From Glandiceps talaboti (Eukaryota > Hemichordata > Enteropneusta > Spengelidae), in contig NC_135563.1 of assembly GCF_964340395.1 (NCBI RefSeq), positions 15,958,651 through 16,022,650 on the forward strand: a DNA stretch of 64,000 nt, given 5' to 3'. Numbering within the stretch: the first letter of the stretch is position 1; every line of letters begins with the position of its first letter. Below the pieces are notes generated by a model. The model worked only from the letters and a program-made list of their open reading frames with translations. It did no database searches and was not told the origin of the DNA. Below, piece after piece: positions 12,550 through 24,529 of this stretch. Position numbers and translations under genes: made by a program.

Positions 12550-13037
12550 GTACAGTGTCATCAAACACTATGAGATAGGTATTTCAACTAATTAGATGGC
12601 TTGAATACAGTCCAGTGACGGGTTAGTGTAAATTGTATAGAGGAATCAATGACATGTACCTCATTGTAGCAACTGCAACACAACCCCACCGCTTACCCTA
12701 TATCAATAGTCATTCAGTCAGTCTAAAAAATACTTCTTGAGTTTGAATTACACTGAACAAAGTAAAGATTTACTTCCATTTTTCACTTAAAATTCATGAC
12801 AAATGTTCCTCAGATTATGCCTGAAATAAAAATTCATAACATTTTACAGCAAAAAGTCAATGAATAAGTCATGCATCATAATTGATAAATGAGTAGCCCC
12901 CTGACATACTTTCATTTCTATTGAGTGTGCTGCAACATACAATGTTGCCATTTGAACTCGTTTAACGACAAGACATTGTACACACTATACATCTTTTCAA
13001 TTCATCAGCTAGGGAAAGTGGTGGCCAAATTAGAATT
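12550..13037. other. No feature seen
   Basis: Unique-looking AT-rich sequence between the satellite and the palindromic element. Confidence 0.5.
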
Positions 13038-13041
13038 TTAA

Positions 13042-13387
13042 AGTGGCCATATGGATGAGAATTTGGTATTTATTTTGGATTTTTATTTTATAAAACAGCT
13101 TCACTATGTTTTTCTACTTGAAAAAATAATGTGAAATAACATATACCAAGTCCATGTTCATAACTCAATACATTACAAAAAGATGCAAAAAGTGCAAAAA
13201 GTTTGTTATTGTACGTACAATAACAAACATTTTACACATTGTTTAATGTTTTGCCGTTTATTGAGTTGCAAACATAGACTTGGTATATGTTATTTCACAT
13301 TATGTTTTCAAGTAGAAAAACATAGTGAAGCTGTTTTATAAAATAAAAATCCAAAATAAATACCAAATTCTCATCCATATGGCCACT
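13042..13387. mobile_element. 346-bp near-perfect palindromic element flanked by TTAA
   Basis: The two 173-bp halves are reverse complements with scattered mismatches, centred exactly on GTACGTAC (13211-13218). Outer arms match best: AGTGGCCATATGGATGAG at the left is AGTGGCCATATGGATGAG when the right end is read on the minus strand. TTAA is present immediately outside both ends (13038-13041 and 13388-13391), as for a TTAA target duplication. No ORF. This is a non-autonomous foldback MITE; TTAA specificity recalls piggyBac-type elements, but the termini do not begin CCC as piggyBac ends usually do, so the superfamily is open. Confidence 0.85.
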
Positions 13388-13481
13388 TTAAGAGAGACAA
13401 GTTAATGGTAAAGTATCATCAAAAACATTTAATTTGTACCTTGACGACAGAATTTCTCCTGTTGTTCAAAATATTTTTCAG

Positions 13482-13540
13482 AAAACCCACACCGTGATGA
13501 CTCTGATGACACATTTCAATTTGACGTTATGGATTGGTAA
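13482..13540 (+). other. Possible (terminal?) exon, unidentified
   Basis: A TATTTTTCAG acceptor is followed by an open frame reading NPHRDDSDDTFQFDVMDW and then TAA; alternatively a donor G|GTAAAG at 13536-13537 makes it internal. The acidic content is protein-like in an AT-rich region. The two-base start phase fits the end phase of 10677. No family recognised and no poly(A) signal nearby. Confidence 0.22.
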
Positions 13541-13825
13541 AGTTGTTGATGCATGCCACATGTACAGTTATGGGCACGACTTGGTTATGATTTGCCTCAT
13601 AATTGGATGATGCATGTACATTTTTACAATTCCCTCATCTGACATTTATGTTGTATTCTGTTTGCCCAAGGTTAGGCAATAGTCCCACTTCCTTAGTTCC
13701 TATAAAACACCAACATCTCTAGATTTGACTGAACAAAATACTGTACCAGAAAAACTGCACACATCTCTCAATTAATCAACAGAATGTAGGTTTCAGACAT
13801 GATAACTCAGCCATGTGATAGTGCG

Positions 13826-14355
13826 TGTCCTGTCCGTACCCCATTGCAACACTTCACCATTTATATGTAAAATACTTGAATGCACTCAAATATTTGAATT
13901 ACAGAAGCCTGAATTTAAACTACAGGGTAAACAATGAATGAATGATACAGAAAAATCACACATATTTATATATACTAAATACTGATGTACTGTAAAGGAA
14001 ACATATTTGCATGGGAGCAACGTTATGATGAACAATTTAGCTATTTAGCAATCATAATTGGCACACTCATGATTTGTTTTATGCTTTGATATTACTATTT
14101 ACATTGACTATGAAATTGTTAACTTAATTAAACATATCAGGTAATTATTTTATTCCTACAAATAGTATTTCCATAATGTGGGGGTACGGACAGGACAAAT
14201 GCCCATTGTAGTGAAATTCCAGGAATACTATTTGATGATAATTACATCGTTAGTATATAAAGATAGATGATGCTTTATGTCCTATTGATACATACAAACA
14301 GAAAATGAAATACACTCCTATTATGGGTTTTAGATATAGGGGTACGGACAGGACA
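13826..14355. repeat. Three copies of a 17-bp word, one inverted
   Basis: TGTCCTGTCCGTACCCC at 13826-13842 is the exact reverse complement of GGGGTACGGACAGGACA at 14181-14197 and 14339-14355. The outermost pairs could be termini of a ~370-bp or ~530-bp element, but similarity does not extend beyond the word. Confidence 0.7.
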
Positions 14356-15094
14356 TTTTTTTTTCGACGTAACACATACCTTAAGATTTACGTCAATAGT
14401 GTGAAATTAGGTAGCTACTCCGTTATTTATTTGGTTTCAATAAAGAAGTAGTCATAGTATCTGTCTTTAATAATCCATTTCCTAACATTTTAAAGGGTAC
14501 TGTTTGATCTAATGCTGGATTTTTGTCACGCATATGAAAAATACAGATTTTTGTAACAAAGGGATGTGTTACAGTAAATGTGTACAATTTTCTAAGTTAT
14601 TATAGTTGTTTATTTCTTTTGATTCAGTGCCAAATATTTACTAAATTCTACTGCAAAGTCATAACGCTCAAAACTGACCCATTTTTGTACCTAAAAATAG
14701 TCGGAGTTTGAACAATTCTTGGTGGATTCACTTGAAATTTTCAGGAGTTCTAGTTCTCAAAGCTCTCCTCAAAATAAAGTTGGCAGATAGTTCCTCTTTG
14801 GCACAGTATTTTGCAACTATGCTTGTAACATTGAAAATTTTGTAAATGTACCCTGATTGTGACTGGACATAGAGGGCACAAAGTTAATTCTAAATGACAT
14901 TACCTGTGCAGATGTAGATTTAGAGTATGCAGACCTATGATCGTGCACTTTGGTATGATCAGATAAAACTCACAAACTAACGTCATGACCAATAATACTT
15001 AATAAGTAATTAGAGTTATTAAAGAATTCCCCTTAGGAAAGACACTTATTATGGGAAATCCCTGCTCTCTCATGTTGCATTAAAAATAGTTATC

Positions 15095-15176
15095 TTTAGT
15101 TGTATCCTTAAAAGTCGAAAATGGAGCTTTGGGTCGTGACCAAAAGCTCCATTTTCGACTTTTAGTTGTATCCTTA
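15095..15176. repeat. Perfect-arm hairpin between 16-bp direct repeats
   Basis: TTTAGTTGTATCCTTA occurs at 15095-15110 and 15161-15176. Between them AAAGTCGAAAATGGAGCTTT and its reverse complement form arms of about 21 bp around GGGTCGTGACC. Nothing coding. Confidence 0.9.
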
Positions 15177-15559
15177 AGAGTGGCATGTCAAATTGGCTTA
15201 ATTAGATGACACACTGTTTATAAGTAATGCTTTCTAAGATCATACACCATATTAGTCATTACATGCCATTTGTACAGATTTAGACAAAATCAAAAGATTC
15301 CAAATTGTTAAAAGTCTGTCAAAAGATAGCTTGAGTGAGAGCTTTGTAAAACTAAACAGATATTTGATGCTTGTTTGTTTGTATTCTAAAAGGCACCAGT
15401 TTGTGTTTTTTGTGTACCTTAACTAATAGTTTAATTAGCAACTATTTTAATTCATATATCAATACAGCATTCCAGATAACTTTTGTCAATACCCATGCTT
15501 ATTTATCTTCAAAGAAAACAACTTGTATATTCATTATGGCAATAAACATGCATTGCGCC

Positions 15560-15925
15560 ACTTTGTGTTGTGTCATATTGCACCACAACATCGCACCATA
15601 TTGTATCATATCATACTACATCATATCATATCACACCATTAGCCATATCATATCATATCATAATCCACCATGCCACATCACACCATATGACACCATATCG
15701 CATCATATTGTATTACACAATATTATATCAGACCATATTGTATTGTATCATATACCATATCATTACTGATATGTATTGTATTATATCATATTGCACCATA
15801 ATATATCATATTTCACCATATCATGATTCAGTGTATCATAGTGTATCATATGTCAAATTGTCATATACTTTGCCATTCATTGCATCACATTACACTGCAT
15901 ACCATCACATCACATCACATCACAG
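15560..15925 (+). repeat. Degenerate CATAT/CACAT low-complexity tract
   Basis: About 360 bp of imperfect ATATCATATCACACC-type units. It drives two overlapping plus-strand ORFs rich in His/Ile/Tyr/Ser, which are artefacts. Confidence 0.85.
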
Positions 15926-15929
15926 TATC

Positions 15930-17820
15930 TACTACCTGCATTGCATTCACATTCTGAGGGTACAGTTTGAAAGAAAACTCAGCCATTATACAAACAAATT
16001 TCAGATTTACAACAAAGTGTGCAAAGGTTAGAAATCATAAATGTTAGTAATTTGTTTTTACTTCATCAGAAGTAATACTATACAAATTACAATAAACTCT
16101 TGACTTTTAATATAAAACACGGTAGAAAGTAACCTCAACTATTGGCTGTCATTGTACAAAGACATCGACATGTAATGTGATTCCAATAATCCCTGTAACA
16201 GAGCATATGGTAGAAACCTACATATCAATTATTCTAATAAAGCTTATCTGATTTAAGGATTACCTAAAGTAACTTTCTAATTCCCTGGATACATCTACTC
16301 ACTTTGTTTCTCCCTGCGGCAATGTGGAATATTAACCACAGAAAGTTACACAACCGTAAAATGACTGCAGAGGTATACATCAAAGGGAAATTGTTTGAGG
16401 ATTGCTGTAGATAACAATGGGCAATGGTGATTATGTTCCTGTAAAGCCAGCATGTCTATAGATCTGTGACTCAGTTTTACTCATCCTAACTCTGGCTTAG
16501 CCTGTCTACTTAGGCTGGAACTGCAACTCGGCTATACTGAATTTCCATCTGCATGACATGATAGCGCTTTGAAAATCTCCTTGGCTGGTTTTCTCATCCA
16601 TGATACCATTACTGTTCTTTGAATTTGCAAGAGCCAGTGCTTTGAATTTGCAAATGAGCCAGTGTTTTTGCTGAAGTTTTGGAACAAAAGATGGACAATC
16701 TGGTGTAAATTTCCATATTTTGTATCCTGATGTCAATGAGGAATGTTGGGTAATTTGTAAATACCTGGGACTTCATGTAGATTGTAGATATACAGTTTAC
16801 CTACTAAGTTCTATGCCCTAAAAAGACTGTTTGTGAAGGAACAATGTTTAGTTTAGTTCAAGTATTTGTATGAGTGAGATGGGGAGTGAAATGGCAAATA
16901 CATGTACACACATGAAGTGCTTTTTTGAAATTTTATATTCTAGAGTGTATATACATTTACTGTAGCATAGTGCCAGTTGCAGTATAAGTCACCTATATGT
17001 GTTTGTCATTTCTTGTAACAACTTATTTACGACCCTACAACCAACTTCTTAATAACTTTGAATTCTTAGCAACCTTATAATCACCATCTTTCTATACATG
17101 TACCACACATTTGAGTAACAATTTACCTGTACCTAGCTGTAATGTAACAGGCAGACGTGTTAAGTCATACCCATCACTTGTCATCCATACACCTATTCTT
17201 ACTGTACATGCATGGAGCCCATAGGAAAAACATTAACAGGATGTGTGGTAAAAGTGTAGTTGCTGGCTATAAACATTATTTCTATGCATGCTACAAGTTG
17301 CTCAATACTCATGTAAACCTTGCCCTGAAACACAGAGAAAACACTAAGAACTGAAATGTTATGGGTTTCATTAATCTTTTCCTATAATACTACGTAATCA
17401 TCCTATCCAAAGGGCAATTTGAAGGTTTACGGTAGGAATCTCATATTATCTTTTACTTACAGTACTGAGATTATACTTTTATTACAGGAACATCTCAAAT
17501 TGTTGCCTATCCTTAGAAACTCTAATTGACTATGTTCATATCAACATCTGCTCCCCACATGAAAGTTTTTGTACAACTGTCATTACCTGAAATAGAATTT
17601 TATTATCGAGGTACGTTAAGAAAATGACAATCATTTTATTCCTTTTTCAATACCATAACTTCTGCTCCACACACTACACATGCATTACTATAGGTGTATG
17701 TAAGAATAAGTCGACCTTCTTGTTCTATTTTGACTCTCTAGCATAAGATAAAATGCTATTGCAGGTACCAAGATTTAATAAAGGTAAACTTTTAACTGCC
17801 ACAAGTAAATAATCAAGTTT
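15930..17820. other. No gene seen
   Basis: AT-rich. A ~24-bp word (TTTGAATTTGCAA…GAGCCAGTG) is duplicated head to tail at 16617-16666 within a 76-codon minus-strand ORF (16506-16736). The ORF has no recognised motif and I do not call it. Confidence 0.5.
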
Positions 17821-17824
17821 TAAA

Positions 17825-18735
17825 GTCATATTCTAATCATGGTCAACTCATACCATTTTCCAGTCATGGTCAACTCGTACCATTTTCCAGTCATGGTCAA
17901 GTGATACCATTTTCCAGTCATGGTCAAGTGATACCATGTTCCAGTCATGGTCGTGATACCATTTTCTAGTCATGGTCAACTTATACCATATTCTAGTCAT
18001 GGTCAAGTGATACCATGTTCCAGTCATGGTCAAGTGATACCATTTTCCAATCATGGTCAACTCATACCATATTCTAGTCATGGTCAAGTGATACCATGTT
18101 CCAGTCATGGTCAAGTGATACCATTTTCCAATCATGGTCAACTCATTCCATATTCTAGTCATGGTCAAGTGATACCATGTTCCGGTCATGGTCAAGTGAT
18201 ACCATTTTCCAATCATGGTCAACTCATACCATATTCTAGTCATGGTCAAGTGATACCATGTTCCAGTCATGGTCAAGTGATACCATATTCTAGTCATGGT
18301 CAAGTGATACCATGTTCCAGTCATGGTCAAGTGATACCATTTTCTAGTCATGGTCAACTCATACCATTTGCCAATCATGGTCAACTCATTCTAGTCATGG
18401 TCAACTCATACCATTTTCTAGTCCTGGTCAACTCATAGTCATACCATGTTCCAGTCATGATCAAGTGACACCATGTTCTAGTCATGGTCAACTCACACCA
18501 TTTTCCAATCATGGTCAACTCATACCATTTTCTAGTCCTGGTCAACTCATAGTCATACCATGTTCCAGTCATGGTCAAGTGATACCTTGCTCCAGTCATG
18601 GTCAACAGATACCATTTTCTAGTCATGGTCAACTCATAGTCATACCATGTTCCAGTCATGGTCAAGTGGTACCTTGTTCCAGTCATGGTCAACTGATACC
18701 ATTTTATAATCAGGGTCACTCATACCATATTCCTG
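17825..18735 (+). repeat. 27-bp minisatellite, about 33 copies, open on both strands
   Basis: The unit is CAGTCATGGTCAAGTGATAC plus CATGTTC, with TCAAC/TCAAG, CTCATA/GTGATA and TTTTC/TGTTC variants. Since 27 is a multiple of three, both strands stay open for long stretches (HGQVIPCSS on plus, LTMTGTWYH on minus). Toward 18450-18700 there are 34-bp units with an extra CATAGTC. The periodic peptides have no start or splice context, so a protein is not claimed. Confidence 0.95.
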
Positions 18736-19389
18736 CTGTCATAATCAACTGATACAGTTTTCCAGACATGGTCAACTGTTTTTTGATACATATGTCTGGG
18801 TGAAGTGATACTTTTTGTTATTGAACACAATCCCTCTTGTTGTTATCATTGTGAAAGAGCTACTCTTACCTATCCCAAGTTCAGACTATCACTGTGTGAC
18901 CAAATTTGGCTTGCTTGATGCCAGTGTTCTCTTGTGTAAGAAGTCTTTTTCATAAATCATAAATGTCTACTCGAACTCAGAAAAAAGTTTTGATTGAAAA
19001 TCCCTAGTATCTGGCTACATTTTTGTAGCATGGGACCCTGAGCCATGTGAAGATGAATTGTTTCATTATGAGTTAGATTTTCCAAGAGTATACTGAAGAA
19101 AATTTTAATTTTACCAAAGTGGTTTCAACACTACACTTTTTAAGGATTTCCAAATGTGACGCACTATATACAATACTGAGAAGACACTTGACAGAAACCA
19201 AACCAAAGACATCATCACGAAAGACAGAGAGTAAGATTCATCAGTTAAAACACACATGAAGTGTTTTGACTTACAAGTAATTCAGGTTTATAAGCTTATG
19301 TGACAATATGAGACAGCCCCTAAGACTAATTCCATTCTTGACCCCAAGGCATGTATAAGTAAATCAATCAAAAATCCTGTCTTGTGGGT

Positions 19390-19690
19390 ATTTAGCATAT
19401 CTGTCATTGACAGTGCTATTAGCTTTATGTAACTTTAAAAAAAGGCAAGGTTGAGGAAGAGTTGAACAATTTATGTGTAAACTTACCATTAATCGGTTGT
19501 TGACAGTGTTATTATATAGTTCTGTGTACTTTATGAAAAAAAAGGTGGGGTATTGGAAGAGATGAAGAATGTATGTGTTATGTTTGCATTAATCAGTTAT
19601 TGGCAGTTATTATATGTGATTGTATGTAACTTATTAAGAAGGAAGGGTCATGGAAGAGTTGACAAGTTTGTGTCATGTTAGCATTCTATC
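19390..19690 (+). repeat. ~115-bp tandem repeat, 3 diverged copies
   Basis: Each copy has TGACAGTG-TATTA, (T/G)TATGTAACTT, an A-rich run, a GG(T/C)AAGG(T/G) word, GGAAGAG(T/A)TGA and a CATTAATC(G/A)GTT word. Noncoding. Confidence 0.65.
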
Positions 19691-19969
19691 TCTTATGTAT
19701 CATTGCTACAGTAATACCACATTCTATCTATTATAAATATTAAAATTACAAAGGAAGAGAAAGGAAACATTATAAAAAAGTTTATATGTACTTTTTGCTC
19801 TAATCTGTTTGAAATACAAGAGGTAGTATGCTTGAAAACGTGAGAAATACAAGAGGAATTGAAAGATCAGTCACTCTTTAGTCTTCACCTAGTAATATAT
19901 AAATTATCACAACAAAGGTAAAGATGAAGTCAACATTAGGAATTTGGGTATATAAGTATACAAGGTATA

Positions 19970-20290
19970 CACTGCTACATTTTATTGTCAGACTCAACTG
20001 AAATCTTACCAACAGTGTGACATTTCATTATCTGACTAAAACAAAAATCTAACCAACAGTGCGACATTTTATCGTCTGACGTGAACAAAAATCTTACCAA
20101 CACTGCTACATTTTATCGTCAGACTCAACTGAAATCTTATCAACATGCAACAGTGTGACACTTTATCAGCTGACTAAAACAAAAATCTTACCAACAGTGC
20201 TATATTTTATCATCACTCAACTAAAATCTTACCAACAGTGCTACATTTTATCATCTGCTTTGACAAAAAATTGCTACATTTTATCATCAG
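19970..20290 (+). repeat. ~55-60-bp tandem repeat, about 6 copies
   Basis: The repeating segment is AACAGTGCTACATTTTATCG followed by TC(T/A)GACT(C/A)AACTGAAATCTTACC. Units gain and lose short blocks. Noncoding. Confidence 0.75.
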
Positions 20291-20299
20291 GCCTGACAA

Positions 20300-21190
20300 A
20301 TAGCTCAGAGATGTTGCTAAATCTTATCGTCTGACTTGACAAAAAATCTAATTAACATTATTTTCCACATGGTATCATCTGGAGTGACAAGGATCAGAAT
20401 ATAATTATTATATTTTAGTTAACTGACTGTCTAAAAAAATATCAGATTGGATGCGCCACAATTAGATTTACCTCAGTGTTGTCCTTGTACATTTAACTGA
20501 TAATGGTAGCTCACTGTCTGCAGAAAGGATCTGTAGCACTGTTGTTTAAGATGATTGTTGTGCCAGACAATTACAGAAGCAATGTTGGCAAGATTTGTAT
20601 TATGCCACTTATAAAATAAAGCATTGTTAGTAATATTTTTGTTCAGTCAGACAACAGTTTGTTTAAGATTTCAGGATCTATGTTGTATTTGACTTTTTCG
20701 TGTAAGAGTTAACCAACAGCAAGGAGAGCTATGAGTGTAATAACTAATATATAATGCCTAGATTCAGTTCCTATGCATAAACCAGATTCAAATCTTGCAC
20801 TTTCAGCATTAACATGATGTCATCGACCTATCTGGAGAACAATCATGACTTAAAATCTACCTCAAACCAATCATAGTCTGCAACCATGCATTTTGCAACT
20901 TAGCAGACAAGAAGTCCCATGTAAACTGAGCATAATAACTGAAATTGCAGTAAATTTTCACAAGGAAGCTTTTTCGATAAGTCAGTGTTGATGATAATAG
21001 CTCAACTCATCAAAGTCAGAACTATCTTCCCATCCATCTAGTCTGTTTTTTTTGTAAAGTAAGCACAGGATTCGCTTTGCGGTGTTTTGTCTTATCTAAA
21101 AACCTAGGAAAGAATGATTTTTATCAGGACCTTTTCAACTTGTGGAAATTACCAATCATTACCTGAAGAATACATGCGCCAGAACAGTAC
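20300..21190. other. No feature seen
   Basis: AT-rich sequence without tandem or coding structure that I can support. Confidence 0.5.
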
Positions 21191-21195
21191 ATGAC

Positions 21196-21378
21196 AACAT
21201 CACAACTCACTCTCCCTTGATAAAGGCAAGGTATTGCATTCTCTACTCAGTGTCATTTTGATTGAACACTGGAACCAGCCCAAAAGAATATGCCTGCACA
21301 GTATCTGACAACATCATAGCCCACTCTCCCTTGATAAAGGCAAGGTATTGCATTGTCTACTCAGTGTCATATCGATTC
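21196..21378 (+). repeat. Two-copy ~112-bp tandem duplication
   Basis: ACATCACAACTCACTCTCCC… TTGATAAAGGCAAGGTATTG … CTACTCAGTGTCATTTTGATT recurs about 112 bp later with few changes. A recent local duplication. Confidence 0.85.
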
Positions 21379-22383
21379 AATACTGAAAACCTTGTAATCT
21401 GCCAATTTGTAATTTGTAATAACAGTAATTGTTAATAGCAATATAATACCAATCTCCTTTTTGTTCCAATTTTCCTTTTTCAGGTCTACTTGCAAAAGTA
21501 CTTGATATATAATTTACCCCTTTTTTTCGAAATCTTTACTATAATTATGGTATGAAGTCTATTCATGCAAGATAAATTGGGATATTACCATTTAGATATT
21601 TTGATGTAAGGATGGTGAAATTAAGCATTAAAGCCACAACTGTAACTCTTTGCTAGTAACCGAAGCAAATACAGCAATTATAGATTTCATGATAGTTGAA
21701 ATTACCGTCCGTATATGTCAGTTCACATTTCTGTACAATGCGTCTAATATAGTAGCATAGATTAAGGTGATACTTTGTTGTATAATGCACCATAATAATG
21801 GCTCTCACAATGCTGTACAGTGTATCCTCAATTTCACCTTTTTCTGTACATATTGAGCAGAATGCCAAATCTGAAAAGTAATAGCATGTCTTTTAACCAT
21901 TACATAAAAGTCCTTTTTTAAACATATATTTCACAAAAAATACAAGTATGAAGTTACCTTTCTCTAAGAAAAACTAATTGGTCATTACTACGTTCTAATA
22001 TCTCTATTTATCCCCATGTATGTAGGACATTTTCACTACAGTGAAAACAAGGTCTATCACATGACCATTATATTATCTGAAACTTTCTGAATTTTTTTTC
22101 TTTTTAAATTAAAGATGTTTGTATCTAAAATTATATGAATGTGACTTTAATACTGATAAATTAAAGGTGATTACATTATAGAATTACATTTTTACTCAAT
22201 CAATGCACTCTAATGTGATTCCCATCTATATTCTCCATGGCAACGTACTTCGGTGTATTACACCTCAATTGTATGATATTCTTCATATGCTTTCATCTTT
22301 GCGCAATGTTTAAATACACTGCATGGCATATACACAGCTGTGACTGTACATTGACCTTTCAACTGTCACTCATTCAACTCTAG

Positions 22384-22463
22384 GTGGCGCCCATTCATTC
22401 TCTGTCTGTGAAGAAGTGAAACTCGACCAACAATCAGTGTATTTAGCCACAGGCAGTAAACAG
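22384..22463 (+). other. Possible internal exon, unidentified, overlapping a CTCF-like word
   Basis: A TTCAACTCTAG acceptor, 80 bases and a CAG|GTAAAA donor. The frame with two leading bases reads GAHSFSVCEEVKLDQQSVYL then ATGSKQ, which is protein-like, and a stop follows soon after the donor as expected for intron. The same acceptor region, CTCTAGGTGGCGCCC, also resembles a CTCF core, an alternative reason for its G+C content. No family recognised. Confidence 0.28.
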
Positions 22464-23194
22464 GTAAAACCAAAGTGACTTCTCCAAGTGTTTCGCTATG
22501 ATTCCCAGCAGACATTTAATTTGATATCATGAGAATCAATATATCCATTTATATATCAAACAGGTATGGAAATGAACATATGATACATACACAAAACACA
22601 ATTCATACACACAACAACCAAAAGTAAAACTACTATCACTCATTAAACTCAGTCTGACATCAATTTCCTATTACCACCCTGTTCAATTTGATTCAATATT
22701 AACTACATCATGAATATGTGGTCTCTTATAAAAAGCAGTGTTTCATTATTTCACAAAATACTTAACTGTCACTTTGCCAATTGCCTTTGAATGTTGTATA
22801 CAATATTGAACAGCAGTGTGGATTAATTCCTATGGTTTCTTTGATCAAATACACAGGATGGTGCCAATATAGTGGTATTATCCTACTTCTGTGGTTGTCA
22901 AATTGGGAATGTTGATCTCATGCCATACAAAGGACTTAGGTCAAAGCTTTACTCTAAACATTCATATGTAGGTCAGGATCATTTCAGTCTGTATTATTGA
23001 CATCATTACTATAATACATCAAATACCAATTGAATTACAAATGTAAAGCACACTCTTCCAGTCTTTGAACTCCTCACTACATACAATCAGAAAAACTCAA
23101 ACACCAGCCACAGATTTTATTTTTGCAACTTGAATTTATTCTCTAGTTTGAAAGTGATGCTGTCCACCTTGAGATGCTGAATAAATCTCACATA

Positions 23195-23545
23195 AAATTC
23201 CTATACTTTCTGTAGTATGAGTTTTTAGCTCTTAGAAGGGTTACTTCCAAAATGTCAGCTATTTACAACTTTGTTGTGCATTTTATCTCAACAATTTTTT
23301 TATTTTTTTCCTACACTATCAGTAGTGTTTGGCTCTGGCTTTTAGAAGGGTTACTCCCACAATGTCAACTATTTATATAACTTTGTTCAATGGACTGTGT
23401 ACATTTTATCACAACAAATTTTTATCCTATACTTTCAGTAGTATTAAGCTATTATACCTTTTAGAAGGGTTTCTCCCAAAATGTCAGCTATTTATAACTT
23501 TGTTGGACTGTGTACATTTTATCTTTAATAGCAAGTTTTTACATA
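23195..23545 (+). repeat. ~115-120-bp tandem repeat, 3 copies
   Basis: Copies at about 23200, 23310 and 23430 share CTATACTTTC(A/T)GTAGT, TTAGAAGGGTTACT(T/C)CCAAA, ATGTCAGCTATTTA, TAACTTTGTT and CATTTTATCTCAAC. The 85-codon ORF across it is a by-product. Confidence 0.85.
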
Positions 23546-24060
23546 AAAATCATCCCCAAAGCCTTCTAACTGTACATCGTCTCTGAAGAAGAAACTGGTT
23601 CTTTATCAATTGATTGATTGAAAACTTATATAGTATGTATCCATGATGATCAGTGTATGCCCTGAAGTGATGAAATGAGTATAAAATGACACTATCGTAT
23701 GACAGTACTCATACATACTTTCTCTACAATCCTATAATGTCAATGAAAATTTGTTAGGTACACTAAAATATTATGTGATATTCCTTTATAACCAGAATAT
23801 CCTCAGACTATATTTCTGATTCAGTCTGAAATGGATAACAGAATTAGAAGACAGAAAGTTAGAAAATAGGTGGACAACATTGATTATACGATGCACAAGC
23901 CAAGTTATTGACTTTGAACAGAAAATATGGATTACATAATCAGGTTGTTCTATATCATCTATGACATTGACAACCCTTCTCTGCGTCACTGGTTCTGTGA
24001 TGCTTGAAATATGAATCAAAATATTCCACCATTATTTTTTCCAGATTTTCCTTTAGGAGT

Positions 24061-24526
24061 AAAAAAAATTGTGTGGTTCCGATTACATTCAACTCTAAAA
24101 TAGGTGGGGTAGGTAGATTTTTTAGTTTAGTTTATTATATATTTTTTCATGTGCTAGTGTCTAGTTCAGGTTTTCCATTGTTTTCCAAATTATCTATGTG
24201 CTGTTTATTTCCTCCTATCAGATGTACAGCCTTTACAGATTGGAAGAATAGTTTTATATTGTCTTTTTAAGTTGATGTCAGTTTCCGCACCCACTATTTC
24301 TTGTGAGACTTCACATGATTATTGCGATTTTATTATTATTTTTCCTGAATACGTAAAAGAAGTTTAGGGTCAGCAGTGGAAAGCTAGGTGGGGTCGGGTG
24401 ACCAATGGAAAACCTGAACTAGACACTCACACAGAAAAAAAAAATATAATAAAATAAAATAAAAAATCTATCTACCCCACCTATTCTAAAATTGAGCGTA
24501 ATTGGAACCACACAATTTTTTTGATT
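24061..24526. mobile_element. Foldback MITE, copy 1 (family B)
   Basis: Long terminal inverted repeats: AAAAAAAATTGTGTGGTTCC at the left is mirrored at 24510-24526. The pairing continues through AAAATAGGTGGGGTAGGTAG (left) and CTATCTACCCCACCTATT (right), then GTCTAGTTCAGGTTTTCCAT (left) and ATGGAAAACCTGAACTAGAC (right, near 24410). Arms are about 125 bp with a ~210-bp centre. There is no transposase ORF. A second copy at 51658-52034 confirms that it is a mobile family. Confidence 0.88.
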
Positions 24527-24529
24527 AAG

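Noticed and set aside
15371-16031. 132- and 153-codon His/Tyr/Ile/Ser-rich ORFs
   Set aside because: Driven by the degenerate CATAT low-complexity tract.
17848-18752. Long ORFs of repeated HGQVIPCSS / LTMTGTWYH peptides on both strands
   Set aside because: They follow from a 27-bp tandem unit; no start, splice or codon evidence favours one strand.
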